NCBI GenBank assembly: GCA_008360955.1
Contig: LUCM01003402.1
Coordinates: 305,267-369,266, forward strand
Direction of reading: 5' to 3'
Length of the DNA stretch: 64,000 nt
Source of the DNA: Fasciolopsis buskii
Lineage: Eukaryota; Platyhelminthes; Trematoda; Plagiorchiida; Fasciolidae
The position numbers and the translations under genes were made by a program. The stretch's first letter is position 1. Each line of letters begins with the position of its first letter. Under the pieces are notes generated by a model that was not told the origin of the DNA, made no database searches, and saw nothing but the letters and a program-made list of their open reading frames with translations. Positions 45,133 to 57,305 of this stretch are shown here, piece after piece.

Positions 45133-48100
45133 AAGCGAGGAGTTTGGTTGCACTGGCGATGTATATAAAAACAAGCATGCATAAATATGCGCATCTTATA
45201 TCAACTGATTTTAACTAGGGAACGAGACACATTTTGACTGTAATGAATTTATCCGATTTCTCCTCGCACTGAGCAGGATGAGATTTGAATTAACCCGAGG
45301 AAGACTGATGGAACGTGGTCTTTACTATCATACGACAGTCATCCCATCGTTACACCAGGTAAAATTACGTCGAAGCATTTTCATTTGAAATAAGAAGCCT
45401 GAGGTACTTCAGATCTGAGCAGAATGCCATTACTCAACTTCCTGTTCTACTATCATGTTAGTAAGTTTGCTGAAGACAGCCGATCATCTGCCATGCATCC
45501 TTTGCGGTACTGAGCCATATTTCCGTTATACTAGGCGACTGATATTTGCTCGAGTGTGAAAAGTTTACACAAAAAGTTCCTCGGGATTCTGCCCATTGCG
45601 TGCACAATTTTGTCTCTCTCAAGTTTCAACATATCCCACTTTTCGGTCCAAACAATCTCCATTTAGAGACATTCCTAAGCAAACCATTTCCAATTCCTTT
45701 TGTCTTCCCTGTTCTGACCAGCTGAAAAGTGTAACCATCAAAGCAAAATTATGTAAAAAAAATCAGCCAGTGATTTTTTTTACTGTTAAATCCTGTAATA
45801 GTTGTTTTTCCACTCTGTTGGTTTGTCGATATTCCTAACTTCAATGATTTGATTTTCTTACCCGCGACCTATTTATGTAATCAGTTTGGATATAAAAATA
45901 TCGATAACCCTCCAACCATTATCACTAATTTGTGTCGATTTGTTAATTGCTCCGGCGTTTACTCTGGACCGACTTTGTGGCACTTTCTGAAGCAAACTGA
46001 ATTCCTTCTGATCTGATCATATTCTAACCCAATTGGATGCATGCAGTCAACAGCTTAAACTGCAATTTTTGTATTGTATTCCGCGTGATTCAACTCTACC
46101 AGCTCGGTATTGGTTAAAGTCATTGTTAATGATATCAAATTACCTGGAATTATCGGAACCAAATGACGTAAGGAGTGTATAGAAAAATCGGTGCTCCCTG
46201 TATTGCGAATGATATAATGTCAATAACACATCGTTGTTGGCAGATGTAATGGGCCACCGTTTTGACTACCGTGAGCAGGCTTTCTCAAAGCAAGTAGTAC
46301 AATCAAATTTGATTGCGTTGGGACATTACATCTACCAAAAACGCTGTGTTATTAACATTATATCATTCACAATAATTACCTGGAGTTACATTATTCTTAC
46401 TGACCTAGAAAGGCAAATTCTGCGGACATGTTCATTAATTATTCCTTTCCATTTGCCCAAGCAGCATGGCAATTTTTTTTACCAAATTAGAATCGATTTT
46501 CTAATGACTTTTGATCTTGTCGCGTACTGAATAAATGGGAAAAGAAAATTTGCCACAAACCACCGTAGGACAAATTATCATTCAGACGAACACTTTTTTC
46601 ATTTTCCTATTGGATTTAGTTAGCTTTATGGCCTCGTTATTCGACGGTTAATTTTCCCATTCTGTCTTTGGTTGAATAATCTAGTTTGGTAGGATATCCC
46701 GGAAGTAGCCATCGATTGACTGTTTTTGACCGTAACAAGATTAAACTAAACTCGTCCCCATTTTCCCGACTTGGAAATAAATTTGAGTGGCAGGTGTCAA
46801 CGGTTGATAGGACGTAAACAACTTGTGTCCGTCAACCGGATATTCGTTTTCGGCCAATTCAAAGTTTATGCAATTATATTGCACCCAAATACAGTTTCCC
46901 ATCATTTGTTTTTCGAATTTTTGCTTTGTAATCGATTTCGACATTTATTTGCTTCAATACCCCCCAAGCTGTGTGGGACCGAGTTCTTTTTTTAGTGAAT
47001 ACGGCCACGGAAATATTTGACCGAAAAGAGAAATTTTCGGAGTGGTGAAGCATGACAACTGTGAACGTGGAACTGTACGGTGGTATCAAAAAAGTTAGGT
47101 AAACAACGAGTAATCTTTTCCCAAGTGAATATCTTAACGAACAAGAATCGGAGAAACCGGTTTATACATTCTCCTTGCTAGGCTAGAATATCATCAAAGC
47201 GAAACGGGAAATATGCCCACATTCGTGCCCTAACCGCGTTTTTTTCCGTTTTGTTCATGAGAATCGCAACCGCGACTATTTACCATATTGCGTGAACCTG
47301 GCGCTATGGTGACCACTCTGGTATGAACGTTCTCGATCAGCAAATGTAGTGACGTAGCTGGACAACATACGTGCATCACGTGCTCAGATAGAATTCTTAC
47401 AGGTGTGCACTTTTCACTGGTCCAAAACTGCAAAGAAACGAAATAATTCTATGAATATTTCGTCAGTCGAGTTGGAGTGAACCATGATGGAATAACCTTG
47501 TTCCCCATATGGGGAGACTTTCAGATCAGAACGTGAAGGTAGTGTTTATTGGGTGGCTAGTTTCCATGGCGTTGTCGATTTTCATGCATTTCTTGGTGTG
47601 GACCTTGGCGTTTAGATCGTAAATGTTTTATGGGCAGCAACAAATACTCTGTCGATCATGTTGGATGAGAAGTAGATGTTGAAATGCATGAGCATAGAAT
47701 ACCAAAAAGCGGGCACGATCCACTTTCATTTTAAATTGTTTCGGAAGATCCAAGAAGGCTATTAGTTCAAACTCGATGATGTATATCGTAGATCTCGCAA
47801 ACTGAAGACATGCATGAGAATATTCCGAGACATGGTATGTCTCAAAACATTCAGTCATTAGACGTATCGAATTGGATCAGGCGTATAGTCGGATGACAAG
47901 TGAGCAGTTCAGATAAGTGAAAAAGACGGAAATGTAATCATACGGAAATTTAATCACAAGTCTGATTTGTTTAAACGGACAGCCTTTTGACGGTGAACCA
48001 CCAAGTAATGGCAAACTTTGAATGGAAACAACGGGACACAGCAAAAGGGATTAGACATGTCAATTCGCATAGCAATTCCGAAGACAACAGATCAAGTTAG

Positions 48101-48463
48101 CAGACATCAAATGAAGAACTAAGCGAATTTCTTTCAGTTCAAGGTTAACGAAGAGACTCGAGGTGAAAACCTGGGGACAGAACGTGTAAAAACAAGGTCA
48201 TCAGCAGATTTTGGCACTGATGATGTCACCTAGACTCGTGATGAAATGTTTGATAACTATACGAGAAAATTTCCGATCAAAATTCCACAAAACTGTTTAC
48301 GTCACTTTGTCCATCGAATTTTTATCGAATCGGTTGTTTACAGGCAAACGGGATTTCAGGCAATAGTATTCAGTTGATTCGATAAATATACATGTGGCAG
48401 AAATACGTGCATTGAGACACGAGTCAGTACAAATTTTTATGATCTGCTCCATTGCATAGAAGC
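45133..48463. other. non-coding stretch, nothing firm
   Basis: Long chance-length frames only. Near 47600-47640 a GGCGTTTAGATCGTAAATGTTTTATGG segment recalls sequences at 21.2, 50.9 and 59.57 kb, suggesting a dispersed, unnamed repeat. Confidence 0.4.
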
Positions 48464-48503
<40 letters not shown>

Positions 48504-48504
48504 T
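48464..48504. repeat. (ATT)n microsatellite
   Basis: About 13 uninterrupted trinucleotide units. Confidence 0.95.
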
Positions 48505-49697
48505 GTTGGTCATGTTTACCAACTAGCCCTTTCTGATAAGGGCGGCGTCAATCAGTTTGCAAATTTGTGGCACTTTGAATCGGAATGAGAAACGTAATTT
48601 CTAAAATCTTCATCCCAAAACAGTCAGCAATTTACTGGGACCCCCTTATTTTCCATGTCGGATCATTTTATGGTTCCCAACGGATCCCCAGTTCAGCTTG
48701 CACTGTCATATTCTATGTCATTGTAAAGACTTAAGGTTTTGATTTACTATCCAGGTCTGATCAGAATTACACGTACGAAAAAAGAGACCGCGAATGATGA
48801 TTCATGTCCCGTATAAATTTCGGAAAATTATTGTAAGTTGCCAAGTCGCCTTGCCAGTATATCTTGTATTCATGCGGATATTCAAGCCCATTACGAATGT
48901 GTAGACGAAGTTGCGCATATGGCTCGCTCAAAAACATTTGATTGAACACATCAAAAAGGTGGTCTGTACGAGAAGACGGTAACCCGCTTGGCTTAATTGA
49001 TTTTTTTCGCAACTACATTTCCCACTTGAGAGAAACTCTGAAAAGAACAAATTTGTGGAACAACTTTACTGTGTCCTAATTCGTTTGTGCATTGTTCCAA
49101 ATAATACTGTAATAATAACAAAGTGAGAAAAAATGTTCTAAAGCTTATGTAGGCTTATTTGTTGAATGACACAACCTTGTTGTAATGGATGGTGATCTGT
49201 CAACATTTCGGTTATTGGGGTGATCCGCGAATAAGACACCTATTTCGTTCCGTACTGTGTTAGCTGACCATAAAAGTGTGCATAGATCAATTCGGATGGC
49301 TCATTGTCATTTCAAAACTTGGTCAAACAAGCTCGGTCCTGAATCAGGAACTATAAAGTATTTTGCTCCAAAAAAATCGATAGCATATTTTGAAAATCTA
49401 ACCACTGGTAAAGCAAAGACGATTGAATTTTCATGAACGATCGAGACGCGAGAGATAAAAGGTTCCAGCGATGTAATTCCCGCGGTTACTTTAATCGCTC
49501 AGTGAAATTAGTTTTCCGTATTCGACTACAGAACCACTCTCCAGATGACAGAAGTTCGGCGGTGTTTAAAATTCTACCAATGCAATGCCTTCAGTTCGAT
49601 CATAAATGCATCGAAGACAACATGTAATATTGGTCAGTCAGCTAGCATGTAATCGATTTTACACTAATTGGGAAGCGTGAACCTGTATTATAATTCT
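48505..49697. other. non-coding stretch, nothing recognised
   Basis: No supported gene; the 81-codon minus frame at 48767-49012 is chance length. Confidence 0.4.
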
Positions 49698-50248
49698 CAT
49701 GAAATAATTCTCCGCGTGATAACAACGCTCAGCTGACCATTAAGAAACCATGGAAACACTATACAGCTGTTTTATCCTTGTTAGAAATCATCGGCAGTGC
49801 ACATCAACTGCAACCGAACTAGTATGCGAACCCGGGACGAACCATTTTGAGTCTGACGCCTTCACCACTTCGCTACCGGGTAGGCTGTCAACGGCTTGTT
49901 GAACTTCATCACATGATGATATTGTATCTATCCGTCATTGAGTTGCACGACCACGGGCCGCTAGCTCACAGCAATCGATCCCTACTCATAGATGGCTTCT
50001 TTGCAGGTAGCCCAAGTACGACGAAGGCTTTGGACATGACCTACACAGTTTGGCTTTTTGGTGTGTGTTAATGGGAAGAGATTGAATTTTTCTCATGAAA
50101 TAGTCCACCATGTGATATCATCGGGTTCGCGTCCCAGTTCGGGCGTGGTGGATATACACTGTAGATGATTCCTAACAAAAATGAAACCGCTGTATCCTTT
50201 CTTAATGGTCAGTTGAGCGATAATATCAAATGGTGAATTATTTCATGA
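49698..50248. repeat. tRNA-bearing foldback element, copy 2, rearranged
   Basis: The left arm starts CATGAAATAATTCTCCGCGTGATAACA and carries the complement of the tRNA-like segment. The core (TTCATCACATGATGATATTG...GCAGGTAGCCCAAGTACGACGAAGGC) lies in the opposite orientation to the 53 kb copy. At 50093-50121 an extra arm end (CTCATGAAATAGTCCACCATGTGATATCATC) abuts directly the B-box part GGGTTCGCGTCCCAGTTCGGGC. The right arm then continues to AATTATTTCATG. The inner half of the right tRNA-like sequence is missing, so this is a recombined or nested copy. Confidence 0.75.
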
Positions 50249-50940
50249 AAACATTCAACCTCCACCTACTAACACATAACAAGTAGCCAAGCGCTGTAGT
50301 TCATGTCCACCGATGTACTTTGATAAACCGCAAATAACTAGAGGTAAGTAGATCTCGCCCGGGACACCGTCTTATGGATATAGCCCCAAAAATCTATCTT
50401 CTGAATTGCATAATTTCTCTTTTAAGTGTAAATCTACGACATATATAATCAATACAATAGTCATGGTGGAAAAAATTGTGCTCTGATTGAATCAATAAAT
50501 TACGTGTAACTACCTCGTCTTTTGTAGCTGACGTCAATCGAAGCCCATGCTCCGATCAGCATGATACCGCTTAGTTGTTCGACAAAAGCTACTCGCATTC
50601 TGACGCGAAATTTTTAATATTCAGAAGCTTTGGAAAGTTTCTCAGCAGCACAAAATTTTCTTCTTGACAGTCCGTAATTTCCAAGTTGGCCTCAAATCCA
50701 GGAGACCGAGGAATTGACCTCACCCCCCTTGGAAATCCCTAATCCTCGTTAAATGGACAAATGCCCTGTCACCTTGGAATAGAAAATTCACCTTTATTAG
50801 CGCAAGTAGTCGCAAGTATTCTTACAGTTTTCCAAAATACTAGCCAGTTTTCAACTATTTTAATATGCACTGCAGTGCAAATTGATGGCTGTTGAAATTT
50901 TCTATCTTTGACCTTTGGATTCAGACCTCGAATGTCTCAT
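50249..50940. other. non-coding stretch, nothing recognised
   Basis: No gene or named repeat. Confidence 0.35.
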
Positions 50941-51045
50941 CAACAGCTGACACGTAAATGCTGTTGATACCAGGTCGACTGATGATGAAATGTCCGCGAT
51001 ATGGTCCTTCCCATTTGTTCTTAGCTCTATTTGAAGCCAAAATCT
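50941..51045 (-). pseudogene. second gypsy-like integrase tail fragment
   Basis: On the minus strand a short frame reads A-K-N-K-W-E-G-P-Y-R-G, then I-I-S-R-P-G-I-N-S-I-Y-V, matching the W-x-G-P-Y core of Ty3/gypsy integrase C-termini. Stops lie on both sides. It is a different subfamily from the fragment at 1.4-1.7 kb, to judge from the sequence around the GPY motif. Confidence 0.5.
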
Positions 51046-51435
51046 AACCGGTGCAGATAACGCCAAGCATCCGTCCAGCCTAGTTTCTTTATGAGTATTA
51101 TCGATCGAGTTAAACGTTGAATTGCGTTACACTATCGGGAAAGAATAGAAATCTGGCCGGTCACAATAGGCTTGATGAGAATTTCGGTTCTCGCGACATA
51201 TGTCGTGATAAAGCGGTTGAAAATCGTACCTAAGTGTGAACGGCAAAAGTGGGGAGAACGGGAAACTTAAAAATCTGAATTAAGTTCGCATGTGAGCCGC
51301 ATATTTTGGGCATTTGTGTATACTGGCGGTCTGACTCACCTGCATGTGTCACTGAGAGTAGGTTATTGAAATCCTATATATCACGAACACAAAGAATTAA
51401 GTAGGGATATTTGACGCCGAGTTAACAGGATTTAA

Positions 51436-51756
51436 GATCTTCGACCGGAACCCGTTGGGGCTGTTTGTGTAAGTTTAAGCTGTCCACCTTTGAAATACGG
51501 TGTGACTTATATGCGGACCGAAACTAGGACACAAATAAAAACGCCTAGACATGGTCGTAGTGTACAAGTCGATCTCGATTTCACAGATTATTTTAGCACT
51601 CGGATTCGAACTGTAGTCGGAGGCTCCATCCGTTCTGACCGGGTGTGGTCAACGAGCTCCTCGTGTTCAAAAAAAGAAAAACAATTTTCGCCTGAAGATC
51701 AATTTATAGATTGCCTAACTGTTCTATCTAAACATCTGAATCTTCCGTCTCTCTAG
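51436..51756 (+). CDS. doubtful open frame with protein-like composition
   Basis: A 106-codon open frame without a good acceptor or ATG at its start (the frame first opens at 51436 after a TAA). It has a hydrophilic middle (M-R-T-E-T-R-T-Q-I-K-T-P-R-H-G-R) and a helical-looking end (F-S-P-E-D-Q-F-I-D-C-L-T-V-L-S-K-H-L), then TAG. It could be a terminal exon. The splice border is not determined and the family is not recognised. Confidence 0.3.
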   Translation, partial: DLRPEPVGAVCVSLSCPPLKYGVTYMRTETRTQIKTPRHGRSVQVDLDFTDYFSTRIRTVVGGSIRSDRVWSTSSSCSKKEKQFSPEDQFIDCLTVLSKHLNLPSL

Positions 51757-53063
51757 TTCTGACAAAATCTAGTTACGCACAAACAGAACGGCGCTCCCTA
51801 GTTGCAATCGAATTGCGCATATTCGCAGGTTCTATTCACTCAGCCTAAAGATGAGAAATCTATGAAAACCTACAACCGGAGCTAAAACCAAAATAACCAT
51901 TCAAAATCAATAAAATCGAGTTTATGAGTTTTCTATTTGAACCATTCATTTGTCGAGTTTTGAGTCAAATAATTCAGGAGTGCGAACGCAAGCACTAATA
52001 TGCTGCTGAACGGTGAAGTGACCGACAGTGAGATCAGACCAACTGGCAACCTTCGAATCCGGCGGTCATCGGATGAACAACATTAGGGCATTTCAAATCG
52101 ATAATTACATGTTGGAATCTCCCAATTAAAGACTTGCCAAGATCTACTCCGGAAAAATGATTTACTTTAATCATGATGGCAAGTAAAGGATTAAAGATTA
52201 AACTTACCATTCAAACTTCCTGATAACCGCTTACCATCCCCCTGTGTTCCGACGCTGAAGTTCAATCTTCCTCCAATTGCCGTTTTCAGATAAGTGGTAA
52301 AATACTTGCACCTGTATTTGGATGAATCTTCGCGTAAACAACTGCTCTCATTCAGTTCAAAAAATAGATCCGTTCATCACTTCATCAAAATACAGAGTGA
52401 AACATGGATTTGGAAACGACATGCGGTTACCCAAGCTGTTTGAAATTCATCTTTAATGAAGGGTCAACAATTTGGGATTAATGATCGGACATCTGGTTCA
52501 AAATGAATCGAAAGGGAAATGTGCGGTTTTCCAGTCCAGTCGACTCCGTTCGAAAATTGTCCAAGTGAAATTAGTCGTCCGGGCAGAAAACTAGAGCCAA
52601 TCATCACCGACTCGGTTGACAACGCAGTTGTTCGACAATTATCGATATTTGGATGAGTAAAAGAGACACATTTGAATAACTCATTTAATGAACTTATCCA
52701 TTTGATACTCAGTCATGCTCGTGCCATTCATTCGTTTAAATAATAAAAACAGATTAAATCATTCTACGGCCCGTTGTTTCGCTTTGAGATTAACACAAAA
52801 ACAAGGATAGTTTGGTTTCCCTTAGAAAACTTTCGTCTTTTTGGATGAGGATGATATTTTATGAATGCTCTAACTATTTTCTCACTCTATCAAGTTGCGC
52901 TACATTTGCTTCCTGGTAACTGTGCACATAAGAACTAAGAAAGTTAGAAAGATTGATGTTCTGGTAGCAGAATTTCACTTGAATCATGAAGAGCCTGTTT
53001 GTACGCTGAGTCCGTTTCAGAAATACGTGATTCCTTTGAAATTACTTGTCTACTGGACACAAA
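51757..53063. other. non-coding stretch, nothing recognised
   Basis: No frame above chance, no repeat named. Confidence 0.4.
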
Positions 53064-53635
53064 ATGAAAAAATTCACCATGTGATATCATTGCTCAACTC
53101 ACCATAAAGAAACTATGGAGATACTCACTGCACAGTTGTTTCATCCTCGTTAGGAATCATCAGCAGTGCATATCCACCGCGCCCGAACTGGGACGCGAAC
53201 CCAGGATGAACGATTCTGAGTCGAACGCCTTAGCCATTAGGCTACCGAACAGGCAGGCTCTGAACGGTGCGAAGTAATCAAGCTCTGTAGGTCTTATCCA
53301 AAGCCTTCGTCGTACTTAGGTTACCTGCAGTGAAGTCATCTATCGGTGGAGGGCGATCGCTGTGAGCTAACGGACAGTAACCGTGCAACTCAGTGACGGA
53401 TAGGTGCAACATCATGTGGTGAAGTTCAGCTAATCGTTCAGAGCCTGCCCGGTAGCGTAATGGCTAAGGCGTTCGACTCAGAATCGTTCATCCTGGGTTC
53501 GCGTCCCAGTTCGGGCGCGGTGGATATGCACTGCTGATGATTCCTAACGAGGATGAAACAACTGTGCAGTGAGTATCTCCATAGTTTCTTTATGGTGAGT
53601 TGAGCAATGATATCACATGGTGAATTATTTCATGA
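53064..53635. repeat. tRNA-bearing foldback element, copy 3, best preserved
   Basis: Two inverted arms of ~198 bp (53064-53262 and 53437-53635) are nearly identical and flank a ~170 bp core. Each arm runs from an outer end CATGAAATAATTCACCATGTGATATCATTGCTCAACTCACC through TGCACAGTTGTTTCATCCTCGTTAGGAATCATCAGCAGTGC to a tRNA-like sequence. The right tRNA-like copy is 53447-53516 (plus), the left is 53181-53250 (minus). Near-identity of the arms, compared with the decayed fragments elsewhere, suggests either recent origin or gene conversion between arms. Confidence 0.85.
53447..53516 (+). repeat. tRNA-like sequence in right arm
   Basis: 70 nt from GCCCGGT to GTTCGGGC with pairing ends (GCCCG/CGGGC). 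It has A-box-like TAGCGTAATGG, a possible anticodon loop CTCAGAA between CGA and TCG (would read CAG), and B box GGTTCGCGTCC. Its mirror copy is at 53181-53250 on the minus strand. The anticodon stem is short. It is best seen as a tRNA-derived module with a pol III-type internal promoter rather than a working tRNA gene. Confidence 0.65.
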
Positions 53636-54182
53636 AAACATTCAATCTCCTACTACTGAAATGTGGCAAAAAGAAACCTTTGAAGTAGTTTTGTTTAATC
53701 GTTGGAAATGGTATGTACAAGGAGGATTGGGCAATACTCCCCCGAACTTTAGAAACGATTTCATGATCATTGCCGCTATTCAAGTATACTTACCCCGTAT
53801 TGTTCAGACATACACACACAGAGTCTCGAAAACTCCCTAATTATTTTACAAATTTACTCACCGTGGGGTTTCAACACTCATTTTACTGTTGAAAAAATAT
53901 GGATTTGCTGAGTGCAGTAATAGATCATCAATAGTATATATCGTAATAAGAATAAAACGGTCGTAACTTTCCACGATTCCCCTTAGTAAGATGAACTTTG
54001 ATATCGGATGATGGATAGTTTCGTGAAGTATCGACTTTCCTACTATTCACATCGGCTCTAACATCTCATCTGAACCACGAGGAGCATATGTGAATACTGA
54101 CAGTCAACAGTGAATCCAAATCGTCGGCAATACGTATCCACAGTACCAGGATTGGAATGAAAACCATTAACGAACGATTGCA
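53636..54182. other. non-coding stretch, nothing recognised
   Basis: A 77-codon plus frame (53607-53840) overlaps the end of the foldback element and is dismissed as chance. Confidence 0.4.
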
Positions 54183-54365
54183 GTGCAAACGTTAGCATAA
54201 TGGCTAAGACGTGTGACTCACGGTCGCTCTTCTCGAGTGCGCTTCCCAGTTCCGGTGCGGTTGATGTGCTCAACTGACTACTCCTTACTAAGCAAGAAAC
54301 AACTGTTCGCTGCATCAAAGTTTCCTTGGCGGTGAGTTGAGCGTTGATATCACATGACGAATATT
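54183..54365 (+). repeat. foldback family A, right-arm solo copy
   Basis: AACGTTAGCATAATGGCTAAGACGTGTGACTCACGG... through TTCCCAGTTCCGGTGCGG, then CAACTGACTACTCCTTACTAAGCAAGAAACAACTG and GGTGAGTTGAGCGTTGATATCACATGACGAAT. It matches one arm of the 53 kb element from the tRNA-like part to the outer end, with many substitutions. No left arm or core, so half-elements exist. Confidence 0.7.
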
Positions 54366-55795
54366 CATCTCTGACAACCACCACAGTGGTTTGGAGCTTC
54401 CGATGGGAGTTTGTCCCATCACTAATACATGCTACTTACAACGGTGAAACATTGTTCATCAGCAGCTATTATCAGTCCTCACGTTATCCCTTGACTCGGT
54501 TTATCTGTAAACCGACTGATACCAAAATTCCTTGACAATCCCCACTAAGCACATTGAGAAAACAGAATTTGGCGAACATGCTCGTTTTCAGTGACTCGTA
54601 CTCATGCCATTACATAACTATATATCTTGACAAAAATTTCACTATAGGAAGGATTGGATTAGTCAGATACAAATATAGGTGAGGAAGAGATTTGTGGTGT
54701 TACATGCGTAACCTGAATACACGAGAACGTGTTGCGTTAATTGTTTTGTCTAGGGTTTATATTGGAACGGAGGGTGGGCCAGGGGAGTTGAAGTGCAATC
54801 ACAAATTATTTTTGAGAGCACAGTGGAGGATTGTGAAGACGGATCGCGATAGCTTCCGCAGTGCTCAAGAGGCGACACTTTGCCAACCTAGATTGTTGAC
54901 CTCTGACCTTATACAGGGTCCGGAAAGCTTGCGTCCCATTCACGATGTGATTAGTCTGTGCTAGATGTGAGTGGATTAATTTGTTTGGAACATGTGGTTC
55001 ACATGGTACTAAATCGATTCCCTCAATGTATGCTAATGCGCGAGACAGGCAGTGAGTCAAGGAGGTCAGTTGGATGAGTAATTGAACCTCGACAAGTGGA
55101 CTTTTCGGATAGCTCTGCCTTAGGATCATTTTACACGTCATCTCATCATCATTCAATGTTGCAAGTGAAAAACCGAAACCAGTGCATGTTGTTTCAACAT
55201 CACATGTGCGGAACTGCGCATTTATTGTGTAACCGATGAGAGAATAAACTGAACGCATTATTATCATTCTTCTAATTTGCGTGGCGTCCTAAACTGCTCG
55301 GTAGTTTACACCCTCTACTAACTGGTCACATGATGATCCTAGCCGGATTTGTTTATTTGTATATCATCTTAAAGCTTAGGAAACTTGTTGCAAATTACCG
55401 CTGATCTTACAGTCAAATTCTAGACTTCAAGATGTTAGCCAAAAGTTTCTCCATCCGTCAATCAAGTCAACGCAGTGCACATCTAGAGATTTCGGTAACC
55501 GTGACTTAGTCGCTACGTTCACTCTAATTCACAGTGGTTTGTGACAACCTAGTATCTTTGGAATAGGGCACATGATGAACCTATCGATGAAGTTAACTTT
55601 CCCAATTCACTATCGTCAGATTGACAATCACTAATGGATTTTACTGGGACTATTTATGGCAGTTCCCGTTCATTGAAATGTCTCGATCAATCCCCACTGG
55701 CATTATATTTTCTATTGCGTCGGTGATCGATTTCCGAAAAAGCCAATCTGTTTCAATTTTAATGAGTTCTCCCAATTCTGCATGTCTTTTTTCAG
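54366..55795. other. non-coding stretch with a 153-codon minus frame
   Basis: The minus frame 54806-55267 is 153 codons long. About one such frame is expected by chance in a window of this size. It shows no motif, no splice pairs and an unremarkable composition. It could be an old repeat-derived frame. Confidence 0.35.
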
Positions 55796-55849
55796 AAAGA
55801 ATCGTAACCAAAATGTATCATAAATTCATTTTCAAACTGGGTATTCCAG

Positions 55850-56108
55850 GTACCATTTGTTTTACGGAAGAATCCAATCAGTTTCGATAGACAATCGATC
55901 TAAACTTGTTGGATTGTTACCCCGATTATCATATTACCCTAGTTTATTTTTGGATGCAACTGAACAGCTCACCGTGGACTCAATCACTGTTTGGGAGTTT
56001 CAGTACTCGAACTCAGTTGCCGAAAAATCCGAGGACTCTTTGTATCTGTGTCTCCATCATCTCTCCTCGAACATTTCAGCCCCTCTTCCTGGAGTTTCAA
56101 ATTGTTAG
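55850..56108 (+). CDS. doubtful exon region upstream of 56832
   Basis: Two acceptor-like sites are close: CATGTCTTTTTTCAG ending at 55795 and GGGTATTCCAG ending at 55849. CCAG|GTACCA at 55849/55850 could instead be a donor closing a 54-nt exon 55796-55849. After 55849 a frame of 86 codons reads Y-H-L-F-Y-G-R-I-Q, then L-D-A-T-E-Q-L-T-V-D-S-I-T-V-W-E-F-Q-Y and ends at TAG. No donor joins it in phase to 56832. Family unknown. Confidence 0.25.
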
Positions 56109-56831
56109 AATTGAAATTAGATCAAAATAATTGTTTAGCCGCTTCATTACCATGGTGATGTACGTGACCTGAAGTTTAAAAGTGCACAACTTCACACATT
56201 TTGACGATTGGTATTGACAAAGTGAAACCATAAGACACGCAACCGGGTCGAAAAATCAGATAGTTCTAAAACCTTTTGAGACTGATATTAACCATTCCTC
56301 TTTTTGTTCTTTTAGATGACAGAATTTTGTTTGCAACACAGAGAAGTATTAGACAGAATTTCGAGTTCTTCCACGGACTCAATTTTTGCCTGATTTTTTC
56401 TTGTACGCTTTATTTTGTTTTCCATCACGAGAAGCGAAATTCCGTAAAATATAAATCTTGGTCGTCACAAGACTATCATATATGGTAACCGCAGAAAAAA
56501 ACAAGCTGACTACTTGAACGGCGCTCAGGTTTGCTTTCGTTCCAGCGTTCAGTAATTGCATTGTTAGACTATTCACAAAGCTAGCCTTTTGCAAATGTAT
56601 TCTGAATGAGTTCATACCCTAAATCTGTTGCTTATTTACAAAGTCCCAACTGCTGCACGATTAATAAGAATGCTCTGTTTTTCTAATACTGGCTATTGGT
56701 TTTTGATTGATTGATTTGGTGATTGGTGAAATAACTGAGGGATGGATTATTTGATTGATTGACTGACTGGATGACTACTTGGGTCAGATTCACTGACAAG
56801 GATCAGTGCACGGATTTATTTACTTCAACAG

Positions 56832-56908
56832 TTGACTGATCTCATTCGTCAATGCACATCTGCACTTACGGATGGCGTCAACTTTTGCTCAATTCCAAAT
56901 ACGCACTT
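56832..56908 (+). CDS. candidate exon 1 of a three-exon chain
   Basis: The acceptor TTTATTTACTTCAACAG ends at 56831. Only one frame is open after it (L-T-D-L-I-R-Q-C-T-S-A-L-T-D-G-V-N-F). A GTAAAC donor after 56908 leaves phase 2. Taken unspliced, the frame stops two bases later. The phase fits the next candidate at 57306. Family unknown. Confidence 0.35.
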
Positions 56909-57305
56909 GTAAACCAGTCAGTGGTGAATTATTTCTCTGAAATCCCGTCGCAGACGGCAAGGGTGATGAAGAACCATAAACCCTACTTTTTCTATCCTAA
57001 GGTATACACACGAATATCGTGCAGGAAATGCGATAGAAGATTTGGGCGAATTTGGCTTGCTTCTTTTGGTAACAAATTTGACTGACGTTTAAGTTCACAT
57101 TAATCCATTTTTTCAGTAGGTTCGCGTGTCGTCAGTTTCATACTGTTCAACGAGATCTGTAAGTTACTCGACGCACTGGCGTCATGAAAATAGTAGACTA
57201 GCGCATATCTGGTAATCAAGGCATGGGGAAATTACACTGTGTCCCTATGCTTCCTGTAAAGTGACTCATCGAAGAAAAAGGATGAATAATGCAAACTTCT
57301 CTCAG

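Noticed and set aside
48464..48504. Regularly spaced repeat considered as an array of biological function
   Set aside because: Plain trinucleotide microsatellite with no spacers. No CRISPR-like structure exists anywhere in the window.
53447..53516. Functional tRNA gene (anticodon CAG)
   Set aside because: Short anticodon stem, many diverged copies, always embedded in the foldback repeat. tRNA-derived repeat is the simpler reading.
54806..55267. 153-codon minus frame as a gene
   Set aside because: With about 5% stop codons, one frame of this length is expected by chance in 64 kb on six frames. No motif or splice pair supports it.
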